From Actinomadura sp. NBRC 104425 (GTDB lineage Bacteria; Actinomycetota; Actinomycetes; Streptosporangiales; Streptosporangiaceae), in contig NZ_BSTN01000002.1 in assembly GCF_030269545.1 (NCBI RefSeq), positions 248,001 to 312,000 on the forward strand: 64,000 nucleotides of DNA, given 5' to 3'. This document shows positions 1 to 8,854 of the stretch, piece after piece. A model generated the notes under the pieces. It was not told where the DNA came from, ran no database searches, and saw nothing but the letters and a program-made list of their open reading frames with translations. Positions within the stretch are counted from its first letter, which is position 1. Each line of letters opens with the position of its first letter. The translations under genes and the position numbers were made by a program.

Positions 1-418
1 GGGCCTTGCGCATCCAGATGTGCGGGATGCCCGCCTCGATGTCCTCCTCGCCGTACGCCTCGTACCCGAGCCGCTCGTAGAACGCGCGCACCGCCGTCTG
101 CGCGTGCAGCTCCACCGACCGCAGCCCCTCCTCCCGCGCGCGCTGCTCGACCGCGCGCACCAGCGCGGCGCCCAAGCCGGCCCCCCGCGTCTCCGGCAGC
201 ACCGCCAGCCGCCCCAGGACACCGCAGCCGTCGCGGCGCAGCATCCGCGCCGTGCCCACGGGACGGCCGTCCAGGCGGGCCAGGAAGTGGTCTGCGTCCG
301 CGTCGTGCTCGTCCAGCTCCAGTTCCGGCGGCACGCCCTGCTCGCCGACGAAGACCCGCAGCCGGATCTCCTCGGCGGCGGCTCGCTCCTGCGGGCCGGT
401 GACCAGCGAGATCTGCAT
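1..418 (-). CDS. GNAT-family N-acetyltransferase, 3' end cut by window edge
   Basis: This is an acetyl-CoA-dependent N-acetyltransferase of unknown substrate. The visible 139 codons begin MQISLVTGPQERAAAEEI and carry the N-terminal VFVGEQGVPPE stretch of this GNAT group, the acetyl-CoA loop RGAGLGAAL near residues 77-85, and the AFYERLGYE motif that closes the fold. The gene reads off the left edge, so its C-terminus is missing. AGGAGG directly abuts the ATG with no spacer, which is unusually close for a Shine-Dalgarno site. The gene is divergent from the AraC regulator, with only 6 nt between the two start codons, so they probably share one control region. The family call is firm and the substrate is unknown. 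Confidence 0.85.
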   Translation of the reverse strand, partial: MQISLVTGPQERAAAEEIRLRVFVGEQGVPPELELDEHDADADHFLARLDGRPVGTARMLRRDGCGVLGRLAVLPETRGAGLGAALVRAVEQRAREEGLRSVELHAQTAVRAFYERLGYEAYGEEDIEAGIPHIWMRKA

Positions 419-424
419 CCTCCT

Positions 425-1297
425 ATGATGTCAGTCGTGTCGCAGGAAGTCGCTCATTACTGGCGGCATCCCGTTCTGCCCGACGTGGACCTGCTGCAGG
501 CCCGCTACGTCACCCACCGCTTCGGCCGTCACACCCATGACGGGTACGTCATCGCCCTCATCGAGGCCGGGGTGGAGGCGTTCGAGCACGCGGGCAGCAC
601 CGAGCGCGCCCCCAAGGGCTCCCTCGCCGTGCTCAACCCCGGCGTGGTGCACACCGGGTACGCGGGCGCGCCGGGCGGGTGGGCCTACCGGGTGCTGTAC
701 CCGGCGGTGGGCGTCGTCGCCGACGTCGCCGCCGAGCTGGGAGCCCGGGCGGGCACCCCCTACTTCCCCGACACCGTCATCGAGCGGACGCCCGTCGCCA
801 CCCTGGTCCGCGCCGCCCACCGCGCCGGCGAGGGCGGCGACGCCCTGGCGGCCTCCTCGCTGCTGCGCACCGCCCTGGGGGCCCTGCTGCGCCACCACGC
901 CCGCGACATGCCCGCCGAGCGCGGGGCGGCCTGGCCTGCGTCCGTGCGCGCCGCCCGCGACATCCTGCACGACCGCCTGGTGGACCCGCCCACGCTGGAG
1001 GAGCTGGCCGAGGCCGTGGGCACGCGCCCGTTCCGCCTCGTCCGGGCGTTCCGGGCCGCGACGGGCCTGCCGCCGCACGCCTACCTCAACCAGGTGCGCG
1101 TGCGGCGCGCGCGGGGGCTGCTCGACAGGGGGCTGAGCCCGGCGGAGGTGGCCGCCCGCACGGGCTTCGCCGACCAGTCCCATCTCACGCGCCACTTCAA
1201 ACGCGTCGTCGGCGTGCCGCCCGGCGCCTACCAGCACGCCCGCGGCGTCGCCCGATCCCGGTCGGCCCCGCGGGACACGGGGCCGACATCCGGTTGA
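425..1297 (+). CDS. AraC-family transcriptional regulator
   Basis: This 290-residue activator-type regulator has an N-terminal AraC_binding cupin (about residues 15-150, with HRFGRHTHDGYVIALIEAG and the VLNPGVVHTGY loop). A C-terminal double helix-turn-helix covers about residues 180-280 (LEELAEAVGTRPFRLVRAF, then GLSPAEVAARTGFADQSHLT and HFKRVVGVPPGAY). Two ATG codons at 425 and 428 and a GTG at 437 are possible starts; none has a clear ribosome site. It diverges from the GNAT gene, so that gene is a plausible target, although regulators of this subtype often control amino-acid exporters. The ligand is unknown. The family assignment is secure and the exact start is not. Confidence 0.9.
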   Translation: MMSVVSQEVAHYWRHPVLPDVDLLQARYVTHRFGRHTHDGYVIALIEAGVEAFEHAGSTERAPKGSLAVLNPGVVHTGYAGAPGGWAYRVLYPAVGVVADVAAELGARAGTPYFPDTVIERTPVATLVRAAHRAGEGGDALAASSLLRTALGALLRHHARDMPAERGAAWPASVRAARDILHDRLVDPPTLEELAEAVGTRPFRLVRAFRAATGLPPHAYLNQVRVRRARGLLDRGLSPAEVAARTGFADQSHLTRHFKRVVGVPPGAYQHARGVARSRSAPRDTGPTSG

Positions 1298-1393
1298 TCA
1301 GCCTAAAAAGGGCAGGTTGGGGACGTGGTGGGGCGAACGCGGGGTGAACGGGCATCCCGGAGTGTCGGGGCGCGAGGTGTCCGAGGGGCGGGT

Positions 1394-1399
1394 TAGGCT
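1394..1399 (+). promoter_or_regulatory. candidate -10 box for dnaE
   Basis: TAGGCT matches the actinobacterial TAnnnT -10 form and lies about 118 nt before the dnaE start. A second AT-rich hexamer (GATAAT) sits near 1455. I could not see a convincing -35 for either, so the promoter position is tentative. Nothing else recognisable lies between 1298 and 1516. Confidence 0.3.
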
Positions 1400-1516
1400 C
1401 TCAGAGCCGCGCCGTCCCGGGCGCTCACCCGGGCGGCGGACTCCCCCGGAACGGATAATCCAGCCACGCACCGGCGGTGCGTGCGCGGTCGCGTGCATTC
1501 AGGAGGCGCAGCGGGC

Positions 1517-4500
1517 ATGGCGGACTCGTTCGTCCATCTTCACGTTCATACCGAGTACTCCATGCTGGACGGGGCGGCCCGGCTGAAGCAGCTGTTCGAA
1601 GAGGTCCAGCGGCAGAAGATGCCCGCGATCGCCATGACCGACCACGGCAACATGCACGGCGCCTACGACTTCTGGAAGCACGCCAAGGACGCCGGCGTGA
1701 CCCCCGTGATCGGCATCGAGGCGTACATGGCGCCCGAGTCGCGCTTCCACAAGAAGAAGGTCCAGTGGGGCGAGCCCAGCCAGAAGCGCGACGACGTGTC
1801 CGGCGGCGGTCTGATCAACCACAAGACCATCTGGGCCCGCGACAACACCGGCCTGCACAACCTGTTCAAGCTGTCCAGCCGCTCCTACACCGAGGGCTTC
1901 GTGTTCAAGTACGCCCGCATGGACGAGGAGCTGCTGGCCGAGCACGCCGACGGGCTGATGGCGACCACCGGCTGCCCGTCGGGCAAGATCCAGACGCGGC
2001 TGCGGCTGGGGCAGTTCGACGAGGCGCTCAAGGCGGCCGCCACCTTCCAGGACATCTTCGGCAAGGAGAACTACTTCCTGGAGCTGATGGACCACGGCCT
2101 GGAGATCGAGCGCCGCGTCCGCGACGGTCTGATCGAGATCGGCAAGAAGCTGAACATCCCGCCGGTGGTCACCAACGACTCGCACTACACCCACGAGAGC
2201 GAGGCGACCGCGCACGACGCGCTGCTGTGCGTGCAGGTCGGCAAGCAGCTGGCCGACCCGGACCGGTTCCGGTTCGACGGCACCGGCTACTACATCAAGT
2301 CGCCGGAGGAGATGCGCGCCCTGGACGGCTCCGACATCTGGGCCGAGGGCTGCCGCAACACCCTGCTCATCGCCGAGCGGGTGGACACCGCGGGGATGTT
2401 CGAGCACCACGACCTGATGCCGCGCTTCCCGGTGCCCGAGGGCGAGACCGAGGAGAGCTGGTTCCGCAAGGAGGTCTGGCGGGGCCTGGAGCGGCGCTTC
2501 CCCGACGGCATCCCCGAGCGGTACCGCAAGCAGGCCGAGTACGAGATGGACGTCATCCTCGCCAAGGGGTACCCCTCGTACTTCCTGGTCGTCGCCGACT
2601 TCATCAACTGGGCGAAGAACAACGGCATCCTGGTGGGGCCGGGCCGGGGCAGTGCGGCGGGGTCGCTGGTGGCCTACGCGATGGGCATCACCGACCTGGA
2701 CCCCCTGCCGCACGGGCTCATCTTCGAGCGGTTCCTCAACCCCGAGCGCGCGTCCATGCCCGACATCGACATCGACTTCCCTGAAGACCGGCGCGCCGAG
2801 GTCATCCGATACACCACCGAGAAGTGGGGCGAGGACAAGGTCGCCTTCATCGCGACGTTCGGCACCATCAAGGCGAAGGCCGCCATCAAGGACGCGGGAC
2901 GCGTCCTGGGCTTCCCGTACGCGCTGGGCGACCGCATCTCCAAGGCGTTCCCGCCCGCCGTCATGGGCAAGGACATCCCGCTGTCGGGCATCTTCGACGA
3001 CAAGCACCCCCGCTACAACGAGGCGGGCGAGCTGCGCAAGCTCTACGAGGAGGAGCCCGACGTCAAGCAGATCATGGACCTGGCGCAGGGCCTGGAGGGC
3101 CTGATCCGCCAGACCGGCGTGCACGCCGCCGGGATCATCATGAGCGGTGAGACGATCACCGACCACATCCCGATCATGCGGCGCGACTCCGACGGCGCGA
3201 TCATCACGCAGTTCGACTACCCGACCTGCGAGACGCTGGGCCTGCTGAAGATGGACTTCCTGGGCCTGCGCAACCTGACGATCATCGACGACGCGCTCAA
3301 GGGGATCAAGGTCAACAAGGGCATCGACGTCAACCTGCTCGAACTGCCGCTGGACGACCCCAAGACCTACGAGCTGCTCGGCCGCGGCGACACCCTCGGG
3401 GTGTTCCAGTTCGACGGCGGGCCGATGCGGGCGCTGCTGCGGCTGATGAAGCCCGACAACTTCGAGGACATCTCCGCGGTCGGCGCGCTGTACCGGCCGG
3501 GCCCGATGGGCGCCAACTCCCACATCAACTACGCGCTGCGCAAGAACGGCCAGCAGGAGATCACCCCGATCCACCCCGAGCTGGAGGAGCCGCTCAAGGA
3601 CATCCTCGGCACGACCTACGGCCTGATCGTCTATCAGGAGCAGGTCATGTCCATCGCCCAGAAGGTCGCCGGGTACACGCTGGGACAGGCGGACCTGCTG
3701 CGCCGGGCCATGGGCAAGAAGAAGAAGGAGGTCCTCGACAAGGAGTTCAAGCCGTTCTCCGAGGGCATGCGCGAGCGCGGCTACTCCGACGATGCGATCA
3801 AGACGCTGTGGGACATCCTGGTCCCGTTCTCCGACTACGCGTTCAACAAGGCGCACAGCGCCGCCTACGGCCTGGTGTCGTACTGGACGGCGTACCTGAA
3901 GGCCAACTACCCGGCCGAGTACATGGCGGCGCTGCTGACCTCCGTCGGCGACGACAAGGACAAGAGCGCGCTGTACCTCAACGAGTGCCGCCGCATGGGC
4001 CTGACCGTCCTGCCGCCGGACGTCAACACCTCCGACGCCGACTTCACCCCGATGGGCGACAAGGAGATCCGGTTCGGCCTGTCGGCGGTCCGCAACGTCG
4101 GCGCCAACGTCGTCGAGGGCATCATCGCGGCGCGCCGGGAGAAGGGCGCCTTCACCGACTTCAACGACTTCCTCAACAAGGTCCCGCCGCAGGTGTGCAA
4201 CAAGCGGGTCGTCGAGTCGCTGATCAAGGCGGGCGCGTTCGACGAGCTGGGGCACCGGCGCCGGGCGCTGCTGATGGTGCACGAGCAGGCCATCGACTCG
4301 GTCGTCGACATCAAGCGCAAGGAGGCCATCGGCCAGGACTCGCTGTTCGGGGCCCTGGAGGAGGACGCCGGCGGCGGCGCGTTCGCCGTGGCCGTCCCCG
4401 ACGTCGACGAGTGGGACAAGACCACGCTGCTGTCGTTCGAGCGGGAGATGCTCGGCCTGTACGTCTCCGACCACCCGCTGCTGGGCGTCGAGCACATCCT

Positions 4501-5047
4501 GGAGCGCGAGGCCGACTGCACGATCGCCGCGCTGAGCGAGGGCGAGCGGCCCGACGGCCAGGTGGTGATCGTGGCGGGCCTGCTGTCGGGCCTGCAGCGC
4601 AAGGTCACCAAGCAGGGCAACTCGTGGGCCATGTTCCAGCTGGAGGACCTGGGCGGGTCCATCGAGGTGATGTGCTTCCCGTCCACCTACCAGCTGTGCT
4701 CCACGCTGCTGACCGAGGACGCCATCCTGGTGGTCAAGGGCCGCGTCGACAAGCGCGAGGACGTCGCCAAGCTCATCGCCATGGAGGTGACCCAGCCGGA
4801 CCTGACCGTCACCGAGGGGTCGGGCCCGCTGGCCGTCACCATGCCGATCACCCGGTGCACGCCGCCGGTGGTGGCGCGCCTGAAGGAGGTCCTCACCGAC
4901 CACCCGGGCACGTCCGAGGTGCACCTGCACGTGCAGAACGGCCCGCGCACCACGGTGGTCCGCCTGGACGACCGGCTGCGCGTCGCCCCGTCCCCGGCGC
5001 TGATGGGCGACCTCAAGCAGCTTCTCGGCCCGTCCTGCCTGGGCTGA
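1517..5047 (+). CDS. dnaE: DNA polymerase III alpha subunit DnaE1
   Basis: This is the replicative DNA polymerase catalytic subunit (1176 aa, normal for DnaE1). The N-terminal PHP domain keeps its metal ligands: HLHVH at 7-11, TDHGN, GIEAYM, TGCPSG and NDSHYT. In mycobacteria this intact PHP domain is the replicative 3'-5' proofreader. The palm carries the catalytic acidic motif PDIDIDF at 415-421. It is followed by the fingers/tau-binding region ([15 protein letters not shown]), helix-hairpin-helix elements, and a C-terminal OB fold ([15 protein letters not shown]). The ATG at 1517 is chosen because AGGAGG lies 10 nt upstream and the family begins MADSFVHLH; an in-frame ATG at 1481 would add 12 unlikely residues. 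The gene is monocistronic with a strong terminator. Confidence 0.98.
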   Translation: MADSFVHLHVHTEYSMLDGAARLKQLFEEVQRQKMPAIAMTDHGNMHGAYDFWKHAKDAGVTPVIGIEAYMAPESRFHKKKVQWGEPSQKRDDVSGGGLINHKTIWARDNTGLHNLFKLSSRSYTEGFVFKYARMDEELLAEHADGLMATTGCPSGKIQTRLRLGQFDEALKAAATFQDIFGKENYFLELMDHGLEIERRVRDGLIEIGKKLNIPPVVTNDSHYTHESEATAHDALLCVQVGKQLADPDRFRFDGTGYYIKSPEEMRALDGSDIWAEGCRNTLLIAERVDTAGMFEHHDLMPRFPVPEGETEESWFRKEVWRGLERRFPDGIPERYRKQAEYEMDVILAKGYPSYFLVVADFINWAKNNGILVGPGRGSAAGSLVAYAMGITDLDPLPHGLIFERFLNPERASMPDIDIDFPEDRRAEVIRYTTEKWGEDKVAFIATFGTIKAKAAIKDAGRVLGFPYALGDRISKAFPPAVMGKDIPLSGIFDDKHPRYNEAGELRKLYEEEPDVKQIMDLAQGLEGLIRQTGVHAAGIIMSGETITDHIPIMRRDSDGAIITQFDYPTCETLGLLKMDFLGLRNLTIIDDALKGIKVNKGIDVNLLELPLDDPKTYELLGRGDTLGVFQFDGGPMRALLRLMKPDNFEDISAVGALYRPGPMGANSHINYALRKNGQQEITPIHPELEEPLKDILGTTYGLIVYQEQVMSIAQKVAGYTLGQADLLRRAMGKKKKEVLDKEFKPFSEGMRERGYSDDAIKTLWDILVPFSDYAFNKAHSAAYGLVSYWTAYLKANYPAEYMAALLTSVGDDKDKSALYLNECRRMGLTVLPPDVNTSDADFTPMGDKEIRFGLSAVRNVGANVVEGIIAARREKGAFTDFNDFLNKVPPQVCNKRVVESLIKAGAFDELGHRRRALLMVHEQAIDSVVDIKRKEAIGQDSLFGALEEDAGGGAFAVAVPDVDEWDKTTLLSFEREMLGLYVSDHPLLGVEHILEREADCTIAALSEGERPDGQVVIVAGLLSGLQRKVTKQGNSWAMFQLEDLGGSIEVMCFPSTYQLCSTLLTEDAILVVKGRVDKREDVAKLIAMEVTQPDLTVTEGSGPLAVTMPITRCTPPVVARLKEVLTDHPGTSEVHLHVQNGPRTTVVRLDDRLRVAPSPALMGDLKQLLGPSCLG

Positions 5048-5063
5048 CTCGGCTTGGCGGCGG

Positions 5064-5106
5064 AAGGCCGCCGTCCGCCGGGCTCCGGCCCGCGGACGGC
5101 GGCCTT
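5064..5106 (+). terminator. dnaE terminator hairpin
   Basis: AAGGCCGCCGTCCGC at 5064-5078 pairs perfectly with GCGGACGGCGGCCTT ending at 5106. The stem is 15 bp, starts 17 nt after the dnaE stop, and has almost no U tail, as is usual for GC-rich actinomycete terminators. It also lies just past the end of the convergent gene at 5144, so it may act in both directions. Confidence 0.8.
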
Positions 5107-5143
5107 GTCGCATGCCTTTCCCGTCTGCGCCCGCGGCGCGGGG

Positions 5144-5863
5144 CTACGGGGTGACCGGTGTCCTGGGCGCGGCGGGGGCCGGCTGTTCGGCGTGCCAGTC
5201 CATGAAGCGGCCCAGGTCGTCGAAGCGGGCGCGGGCCACGCCGCCGCCGGGCAGCCGGGCCTCGGTCATGCCGGCCGTCTCGCGGAAGGGCACGCGGTGG
5301 TGGCTGAGCAGCCGCGCGAGGGTGAGCTGCGGGTGGTGCGGGAACAGGCTGACCGCGTTCGTCAGCAGCCGCGGCACCGGCACCGGATCCCAGGCGGCGG
5401 GGGGCGCCTGCGGGTCGTCGACGTGCAGGTAGGCCGACCCGCCGTCGTAGCCGGCGCCGATGTAGCCGCCTCCGCCGAGCACGCCCCCGGCGGCCATGGC
5501 GATCAGCTCGCCGCCGTGCCCCGCCGGGCCGGTGTACCAGGACAGGTCGATCTCGGGCGTGGTGAACTCGGGGATGCCGAGCCGCTCGCCGAGGCCGCGG
5601 ATGACCAGGGTCGGCTCGACGGACGGGTGGTCGTCGCCGAACTGCGGGTTGGCCCAGCCCCACAGCCAGGTGCGTTCGCGGGCGGCGTAGCTGCCGAGCA
5701 GCGACACCCGGACCGTGACGCCGCCGCTGGTATAGGTGCGGGCGGTCAGGTCGGCGCTCCAGTCCTCGCGGGGGAGGAACTCGGCGAGCGTCTCCTGCTG
5801 CTGGAGGACGACCGCGGCGAGGGCGGCGCCGAAGCGCTGGAACGCAGGACTGAATCCGGACAT
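5144..5863 (-). CDS. DUF6882-type protein of unknown function
   Basis: This soluble protein of 239 aa has no signal peptide or membrane segment. The central RTWLWGWANPQF segment and the preceding VTVRVSLLGSYAARE strand resemble the actinobacterial DUF6882 family; no biochemical role is known to me. The C-terminal part is rich in Pro and Ala. The start ATG at 5863 lies 7 nt after TAATGT, which fits a leaderless transcript; a longer reading frame upstream exists but lacks this signal. It converges on dnaE and diverges from the DUF2567 gene. Confidence 0.6.
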   Translation of the reverse strand: MSGFSPAFQRFGAALAAVVLQQQETLAEFLPREDWSADLTARTYTSGGVTVRVSLLGSYAARERTWLWGWANPQFGDDHPSVEPTLVIRGLGERLGIPEFTTPEIDLSWYTGPAGHGGELIAMAAGGVLGGGGYIGAGYDGGSAYLHVDDPQAPPAAWDPVPVPRLLTNAVSLFPHHPQLTLARLLSHHRVPFRETAGMTEARLPGGGVARARFDDLGRFMDWHAEQPAPAAPRTPVTP

Positions 5864-5870
5864 GTCGGGC

Positions 5871-5876
5871 ACATTA
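5871..5876 (-). promoter_or_regulatory. leaderless -10 box for the DUF6882 gene
   Basis: TAATGT on the minus strand ends 7 nt before the ATG at 5863, so transcription would begin at or next to the start codon. An overlapping GATAAT strengthens the site. Confidence 0.55.
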
Positions 5877-6017
5877 TCCCAAGGAAACGGCCGCTCTGGG
5901 GCGGGAATCGGACACCACACGGCAGTCGATCGGCTGACCTGGACAGGCTAGGCTTTCGCTGTCAGGAGACATCACGTCTCGCAAGGGGACGCACGGCCAT
6001 ACCAGGGAGCGTACGAG

Positions 6018-6623
6018 GTGCGGCGACCGACGGGGAGCGCCTTGCGGACCTGTGCGGTCATCACCCTCCTCGTGGCGGTGCTCGGAGTGCCCGCCGGGCT
6101 GCTGTGGGCCTGGCTCGCCCCCGACGTGACCTTCGTCGTCGTCCGCGGCCAGGCGCTGCCGCTCGACCCCGAAGGCCAGGGACCCATCGCCGCCGACGGG
6201 ACGTTCGCGCTCATCGCGCTCGTGGCCGGGCTGGTCTGCGGGTCGCTGGCCTACCTGGCCGGAGGACGCGGCAACGACATCCCGCTGCTGCTCGGCCTGA
6301 CCGCGGGCGGACTGGCCGCCTCGCTGCTGGCCTGGCGGGTCGGCCACCAGGTGGGCCTCGCCGAGTACGAGCGCGCGCTGCGCACCGCCCGCGACGGACG
6401 CACCGTCACCGGCGTGGCCGACCTGCGCGCCACCGGCGTGCTGGTGTTCTGGCCGCTGCTGGCCGTCGCCGCCTACGCCGTGGCCGAGCTGCTCGTCCGC
6501 CGGCTACCCGGTGCGCGCGACCTCGGCGACCTTTGCGCCGATGAGCCGGAGCAGATCGCCGGGGGACAGCTCGATCTGCAGGCCGCGCCGGCCGGCCGAG
6601 ACGTAGACGGTCGCGAACCCTGA
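6018..6623 (+). CDS. DUF2567 membrane protein
   Basis: This 201-aa membrane protein starts with GTG, preceded by GGGAG 8 nt upstream. It has about four hydrophobic segments: TCAVITLLVAVLGVPAGLLW, FALIALVAGLVCGSLAYLAG, IPLLLGLTAGGLAASLLAW and VLVFWPLLAVAAYAVAELLV. The pattern LLWAWLAP, IAADGTF and GLAEYERAL matches actinobacterial DUF2567 proteins, whose function is unknown. The natural domain seems to end near residue 162; the last roughly 40 residues read through the antisense of the convergent ybaK gene and look like an accidental extension after loss of a stop codon. A TAGGCT box at 5949-5954 may be its promoter. Confidence 0.7.
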   Translation: MRRPTGSALRTCAVITLLVAVLGVPAGLLWAWLAPDVTFVVVRGQALPLDPEGQGPIAADGTFALIALVAGLVCGSLAYLAGGRGNDIPLLLGLTAGGLAASLLAWRVGHQVGLAEYERALRTARDGRTVTGVADLRATGVLVFWPLLAVAAYAVAELLVRRLPGARDLGDLCADEPEQIAGGQLDLQAAPAGRDVDGREP

Positions 6624-7019
6624 CGCCGAGGCGTCCACCACGGTCGGCAGCCGGCGGCGCTGCCCCAGCGGGCTGATGCCGCCCACGACGTACCCGGTGG
6701 CGCGTTCGGCGTCGGAGGGGTCGGCCATGCGGGCCTTCTTCCCGCCGACCGCGGCCGCGAGCGCCTTGAGGTCGAGCGTGGCCGACACCGGCACCACGGC
6801 CACGGTCAGCCGCCCGTCGACCTCCGCCACCAGGGTCTTGAACAGCCGTTCGTGCGGTACGCCCAGGGCGTCGGCCGCGGCCCGCCCGTAGCCGTCGGCC
6901 GCGGGGTCGGCCTCGTAGGAGTGCAGGGTGAAGTCGATGCCGGCCTGCGACGCCGCCACGGTCGCGGGCGTGCCGCCGGCCTTGGCCTTCTTCCTGGACG
7001 GGGATCCGGCTGGGCTCAT
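6504..7019 (-). CDS. ybaK: Cys-tRNA(Pro)/Cys-tRNA(Cys) deacylase, YbaK/EbsC type
   Basis: This is a cytoplasmic trans-editing enzyme of the YbaK/ProX superfamily that hydrolyses mischarged Cys-tRNA(Pro). The 171-aa protein shows the family pattern HSYEADP, GVPHERLFKTLVAEVDG, VVPVSATLDLKALAAAVGGK, and the glycine-rich GYVVGGISPLGQRRRLPTVVD loop. The start ATG at 7019 is chosen over an upstream ATG because the N-terminus then matches family length and CAGACT (a TAnnnT-like box) lies 6 nt upstream. Its last 120 bp overlap the opposing DUF2567 gene. The N-terminus is a short Lys/Arg-rich extension (SRKKAKAGG). Confidence 0.88.
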   Translation of the reverse strand: MSPAGSPSRKKAKAGGTPATVAASQAGIDFTLHSYEADPAADGYGRAAADALGVPHERLFKTLVAEVDGRLTVAVVPVSATLDLKALAAAVGGKKARMADPSDAERATGYVVGGISPLGQRRRLPTVVDASASGFATVYVSAGRRGLQIELSPGDLLRLIGAKVAEVARTG

Positions 7020-7079
7020 GCGGCCAGTCTGCCGACCGCACCGCACCCGGCGCACGCCGGTTTCGGGGTGCGGGCCCGC

Positions 7080-7742
7080 TCAGTTCGGGTTGAACGCGCC
7101 GTCCAGGAACTGCCCGGCGGGCACGGTCGGCAGCATGTCCAGCAGCCGCGTCTCGCGCACCAGCAGCTCCCGCTCGGCGCGCAGCCGCCGCGCCGCGTCC
7201 TCGGCCTCCAGCAGCCGCTGCTTGTCGGGGCCGTCCAGCACCACGGCGGCGGCGATCAGGTACGACAGCCGCACCGGGTCCTCCGGCAGGTCCACCGGCT
7301 CGGCGATCTCCGCGCCCGCGGCGGCCAGCCGGTGCCGGTACAGCTGGAACAGCAGCCGCACCCGTTGCGCCAGCGGCTCGGCGTCCGCGCCCGCCTCCTC
7401 GGGCAGGAACTCCACGTCGCCGCACAGGTAGGGCAGCGACCGGTCGATCCGCTCGAGCCGGAAGCGGCGGCCGCCGACGGTGACGACGTCGAAGCGCCCG
7501 TCGGGGTGCGGGGTGACGGCGTGCACCTCGGCGACGCAGCCGACCTCCGCCAGGCGGCGCGCCGACTCGGCGCCCACCTCGTGGCCGAGCTCGATGCCGA
7601 CCACGCCGAACCGGCGCGGCTCGGGGCGCTCCAGCAGGTCGCGCACGAGCAGGCGGTAGCGCTCCTCGAACAGGTGCAGCGGCAGCACCAGGCCGGGGAA
7701 CAGCACCGTGCCCAGCGGGAACAGCGGAAGCCGTTCGGTCAC
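7080..7742 (-). CDS. LON N-terminal-domain protein (no protease domain)
   Basis: This 220-aa protein has the LON substrate-binding (PUA-like) domain alone, with LPLFPLGTVLFPGLVLPLHLFEERYR at the N-terminus and CVAEVHAV and FRLERI further on. It has no AAA+ or serine protease part. A helical C-terminal half follows (LAQRVRLLFQLYRHRLAAAG). Stand-alone proteins of this kind are common in actinobacteria; their role is not established, although peptide or substrate recognition is assumed. The GTG at 7742 is preceded by GGAGG at the right distance. It lies 60 bp upstream of ybaK on the same strand and may be cotranscribed with it. Confidence 0.82.
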   Translation of the reverse strand: MTERLPLFPLGTVLFPGLVLPLHLFEERYRLLVRDLLERPEPRRFGVVGIELGHEVGAESARRLAEVGCVAEVHAVTPHPDGRFDVVTVGGRRFRLERIDRSLPYLCGDVEFLPEEAGADAEPLAQRVRLLFQLYRHRLAAAGAEIAEPVDLPEDPVRLSYLIAAAVVLDGPDKQRLLEAEDAARRLRAERELLVRETRLLDMLPTVPAGQFLDGAFNPN

Positions 7743-7944
7743 CGTTCCTCCTGGTCGCCTCCGGCCCCCCTCGGAGCCGTCGCGGCCGCGCCCCTGCCGC
7801 CGTGCGGCGGCCACGGGGTCAGGGTACGTCCGGCCCCGGTGATCAAAAAGGTTGACATTGTCACAGTCTGAAGCCTGGCGCCGCGCCGTCCGGCACCGGG
7901 CCACTGGTCGCGATTGGCCCTACCGCCGCCCCGGACGCGGCGGT

Positions 7945-7950
7945 TAGCGT
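7945..7950 (+). promoter_or_regulatory. leaderless -10 box for the PhzF-like gene
   Basis: TAGCGT ends 6 nt before the ATG at 7957 and there is no ribosome-binding sequence, so the mRNA probably starts at the start codon. Confidence 0.6.
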
Positions 7951-7956
7951 CGCGGC

Positions 7957-8754
7957 ATGAGGATGCTGGTCGTCGACGCGTTCACCGATCGCCCGTTCGC
8001 CGGCAACCCCGCCGGGGTCTGCCTGCTGGACGAGGCGGCCGACCCCGCCTGGATGCAGCGGGTGGCGGCGGAGATGAGGCATTCGGAGACGGCGTTCGTC
8101 CGCCCCGTCGGCGAGGAGTTCGAGCTGCGGTGGTTCACGCCGCAGGTGGAGGTGGCGCTGTGCGGCCACGCCACCCTGGCGAGCGGGCACGCCCTGTACG
8201 AGACGGGCACGGTCCCCGAAGACCGGCCCATCCGCTTCCGCACCCTGCACAGCGGCGTGCTCACCGTCACCCGCACCGGCGACGGCGAGCTCGGCATGGA
8301 CTTCCCCGCCGCGCCGCCGGAACCGGTGGACGCGCCCGAGGGGCTCGCCGAGGCGCTCGGCACGCCGTTCTCCTGGGTCGGCCGCACCTGCCAGCCCGAC
8401 CTGCTGGTGCGGGTGGCCGACGAGGCCGCCGTCCGCAAGCTCACCCCCGACATCGCCGCGCTCGCCCGCCTCGACGCGCGGGTCGTCATCGTCACGGCCC
8501 CCGCGGACCCGGGCGCCCGGCACGACTTCGCGTCCCGCGTGTTCGGCCCGGCGGTCGGCGTCGACGAGGACCCGGTGACCGGCTCGGCGCACTGCGCGCT
8601 CGCCCCCTACTGGAGCGCCGAGCTGGGGCGCGACACCTTGCTCGGCCACCAGGCGTCCGAACGCGGCGGCGACGTGCGGACCGTCCTGCGCGGCGACCGG
8701 GTGACGCTGCTGGGACGCGCCGTCACCGTCCTCGACGGCACCTTCCGGGCGTGA
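7957..8754 (+). CDS. PhzF-family isomerase-like protein
   Basis: This 265-aa member of the PhzF/diaminopimelate-epimerase fold superfamily has MRMLVVDAFTDRPFAGNPAGV at the start and the SETAF motif with the catalytic Glu at 44. CGHATLAS and the C-terminal VDEDPVTGSAHCALAPYW are also typical. In phenazine producers PhzF isomerises a chorismate-derived intermediate. No phenazine genes are present here, so this is most likely one of the many orphan PhzF-like enzymes with an unknown small-molecule substrate. It is monocistronic and followed 100 bp later by hisD. Confidence 0.88.
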   Translation: MRMLVVDAFTDRPFAGNPAGVCLLDEAADPAWMQRVAAEMRHSETAFVRPVGEEFELRWFTPQVEVALCGHATLASGHALYETGTVPEDRPIRFRTLHSGVLTVTRTGDGELGMDFPAAPPEPVDAPEGLAEALGTPFSWVGRTCQPDLLVRVADEAAVRKLTPDIAALARLDARVVIVTAPADPGARHDFASRVFGPAVGVDEDPVTGSAHCALAPYWSAELGRDTLLGHQASERGGDVRTVLRGDRVTLLGRAVTVLDGTFRA

Positions 8755-8842
8755 CGCCGCACACCCATTCGGCCTCCCGCAAGCCCTTCCACCTGCGCGT
8801 CTCGTTGGCTGAGACGGTGCGCGGGGGCCCCGCGGCACTCCG

Positions 8843-8848
8843 TAGACT
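8843..8848 (+). promoter_or_regulatory. leaderless -10 box for the his operon
   Basis: TAGACT ends 6 nt before the GTG of hisD and there is no ribosome-binding site. I saw no his leader peptide and no T-box between the PhzF-like gene and hisD. Confidence 0.6.
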
Positions 8849-8854
8849 GGACGG

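Noticed and set aside
1481..1516. Upstream in-frame ATG for dnaE
   Set aside because: The 12 extra residues are not part of the family, and the AGGAGG site serves the ATG at 1517.
1499..5113. Open frame of about 1200 codons antisense to dnaE
   Set aside because: It is the codon shadow of dnaE in high-GC DNA: low-complexity, rich in Arg, Gly, Leu and His, with no domain and no start signal.
7852..7857. TTGACA, a perfect -35 hexamer upstream of the PhzF-like gene
   Set aside because: No -10 box lies 16-19 bp downstream; the TAGCGT next to the start codon is a better promoter and is about 90 bp away.
8755..8854. T-box or his leader peptide before hisD
   Set aside because: No His-codon run, no T-box core and the mRNA seems to begin at the start codon.
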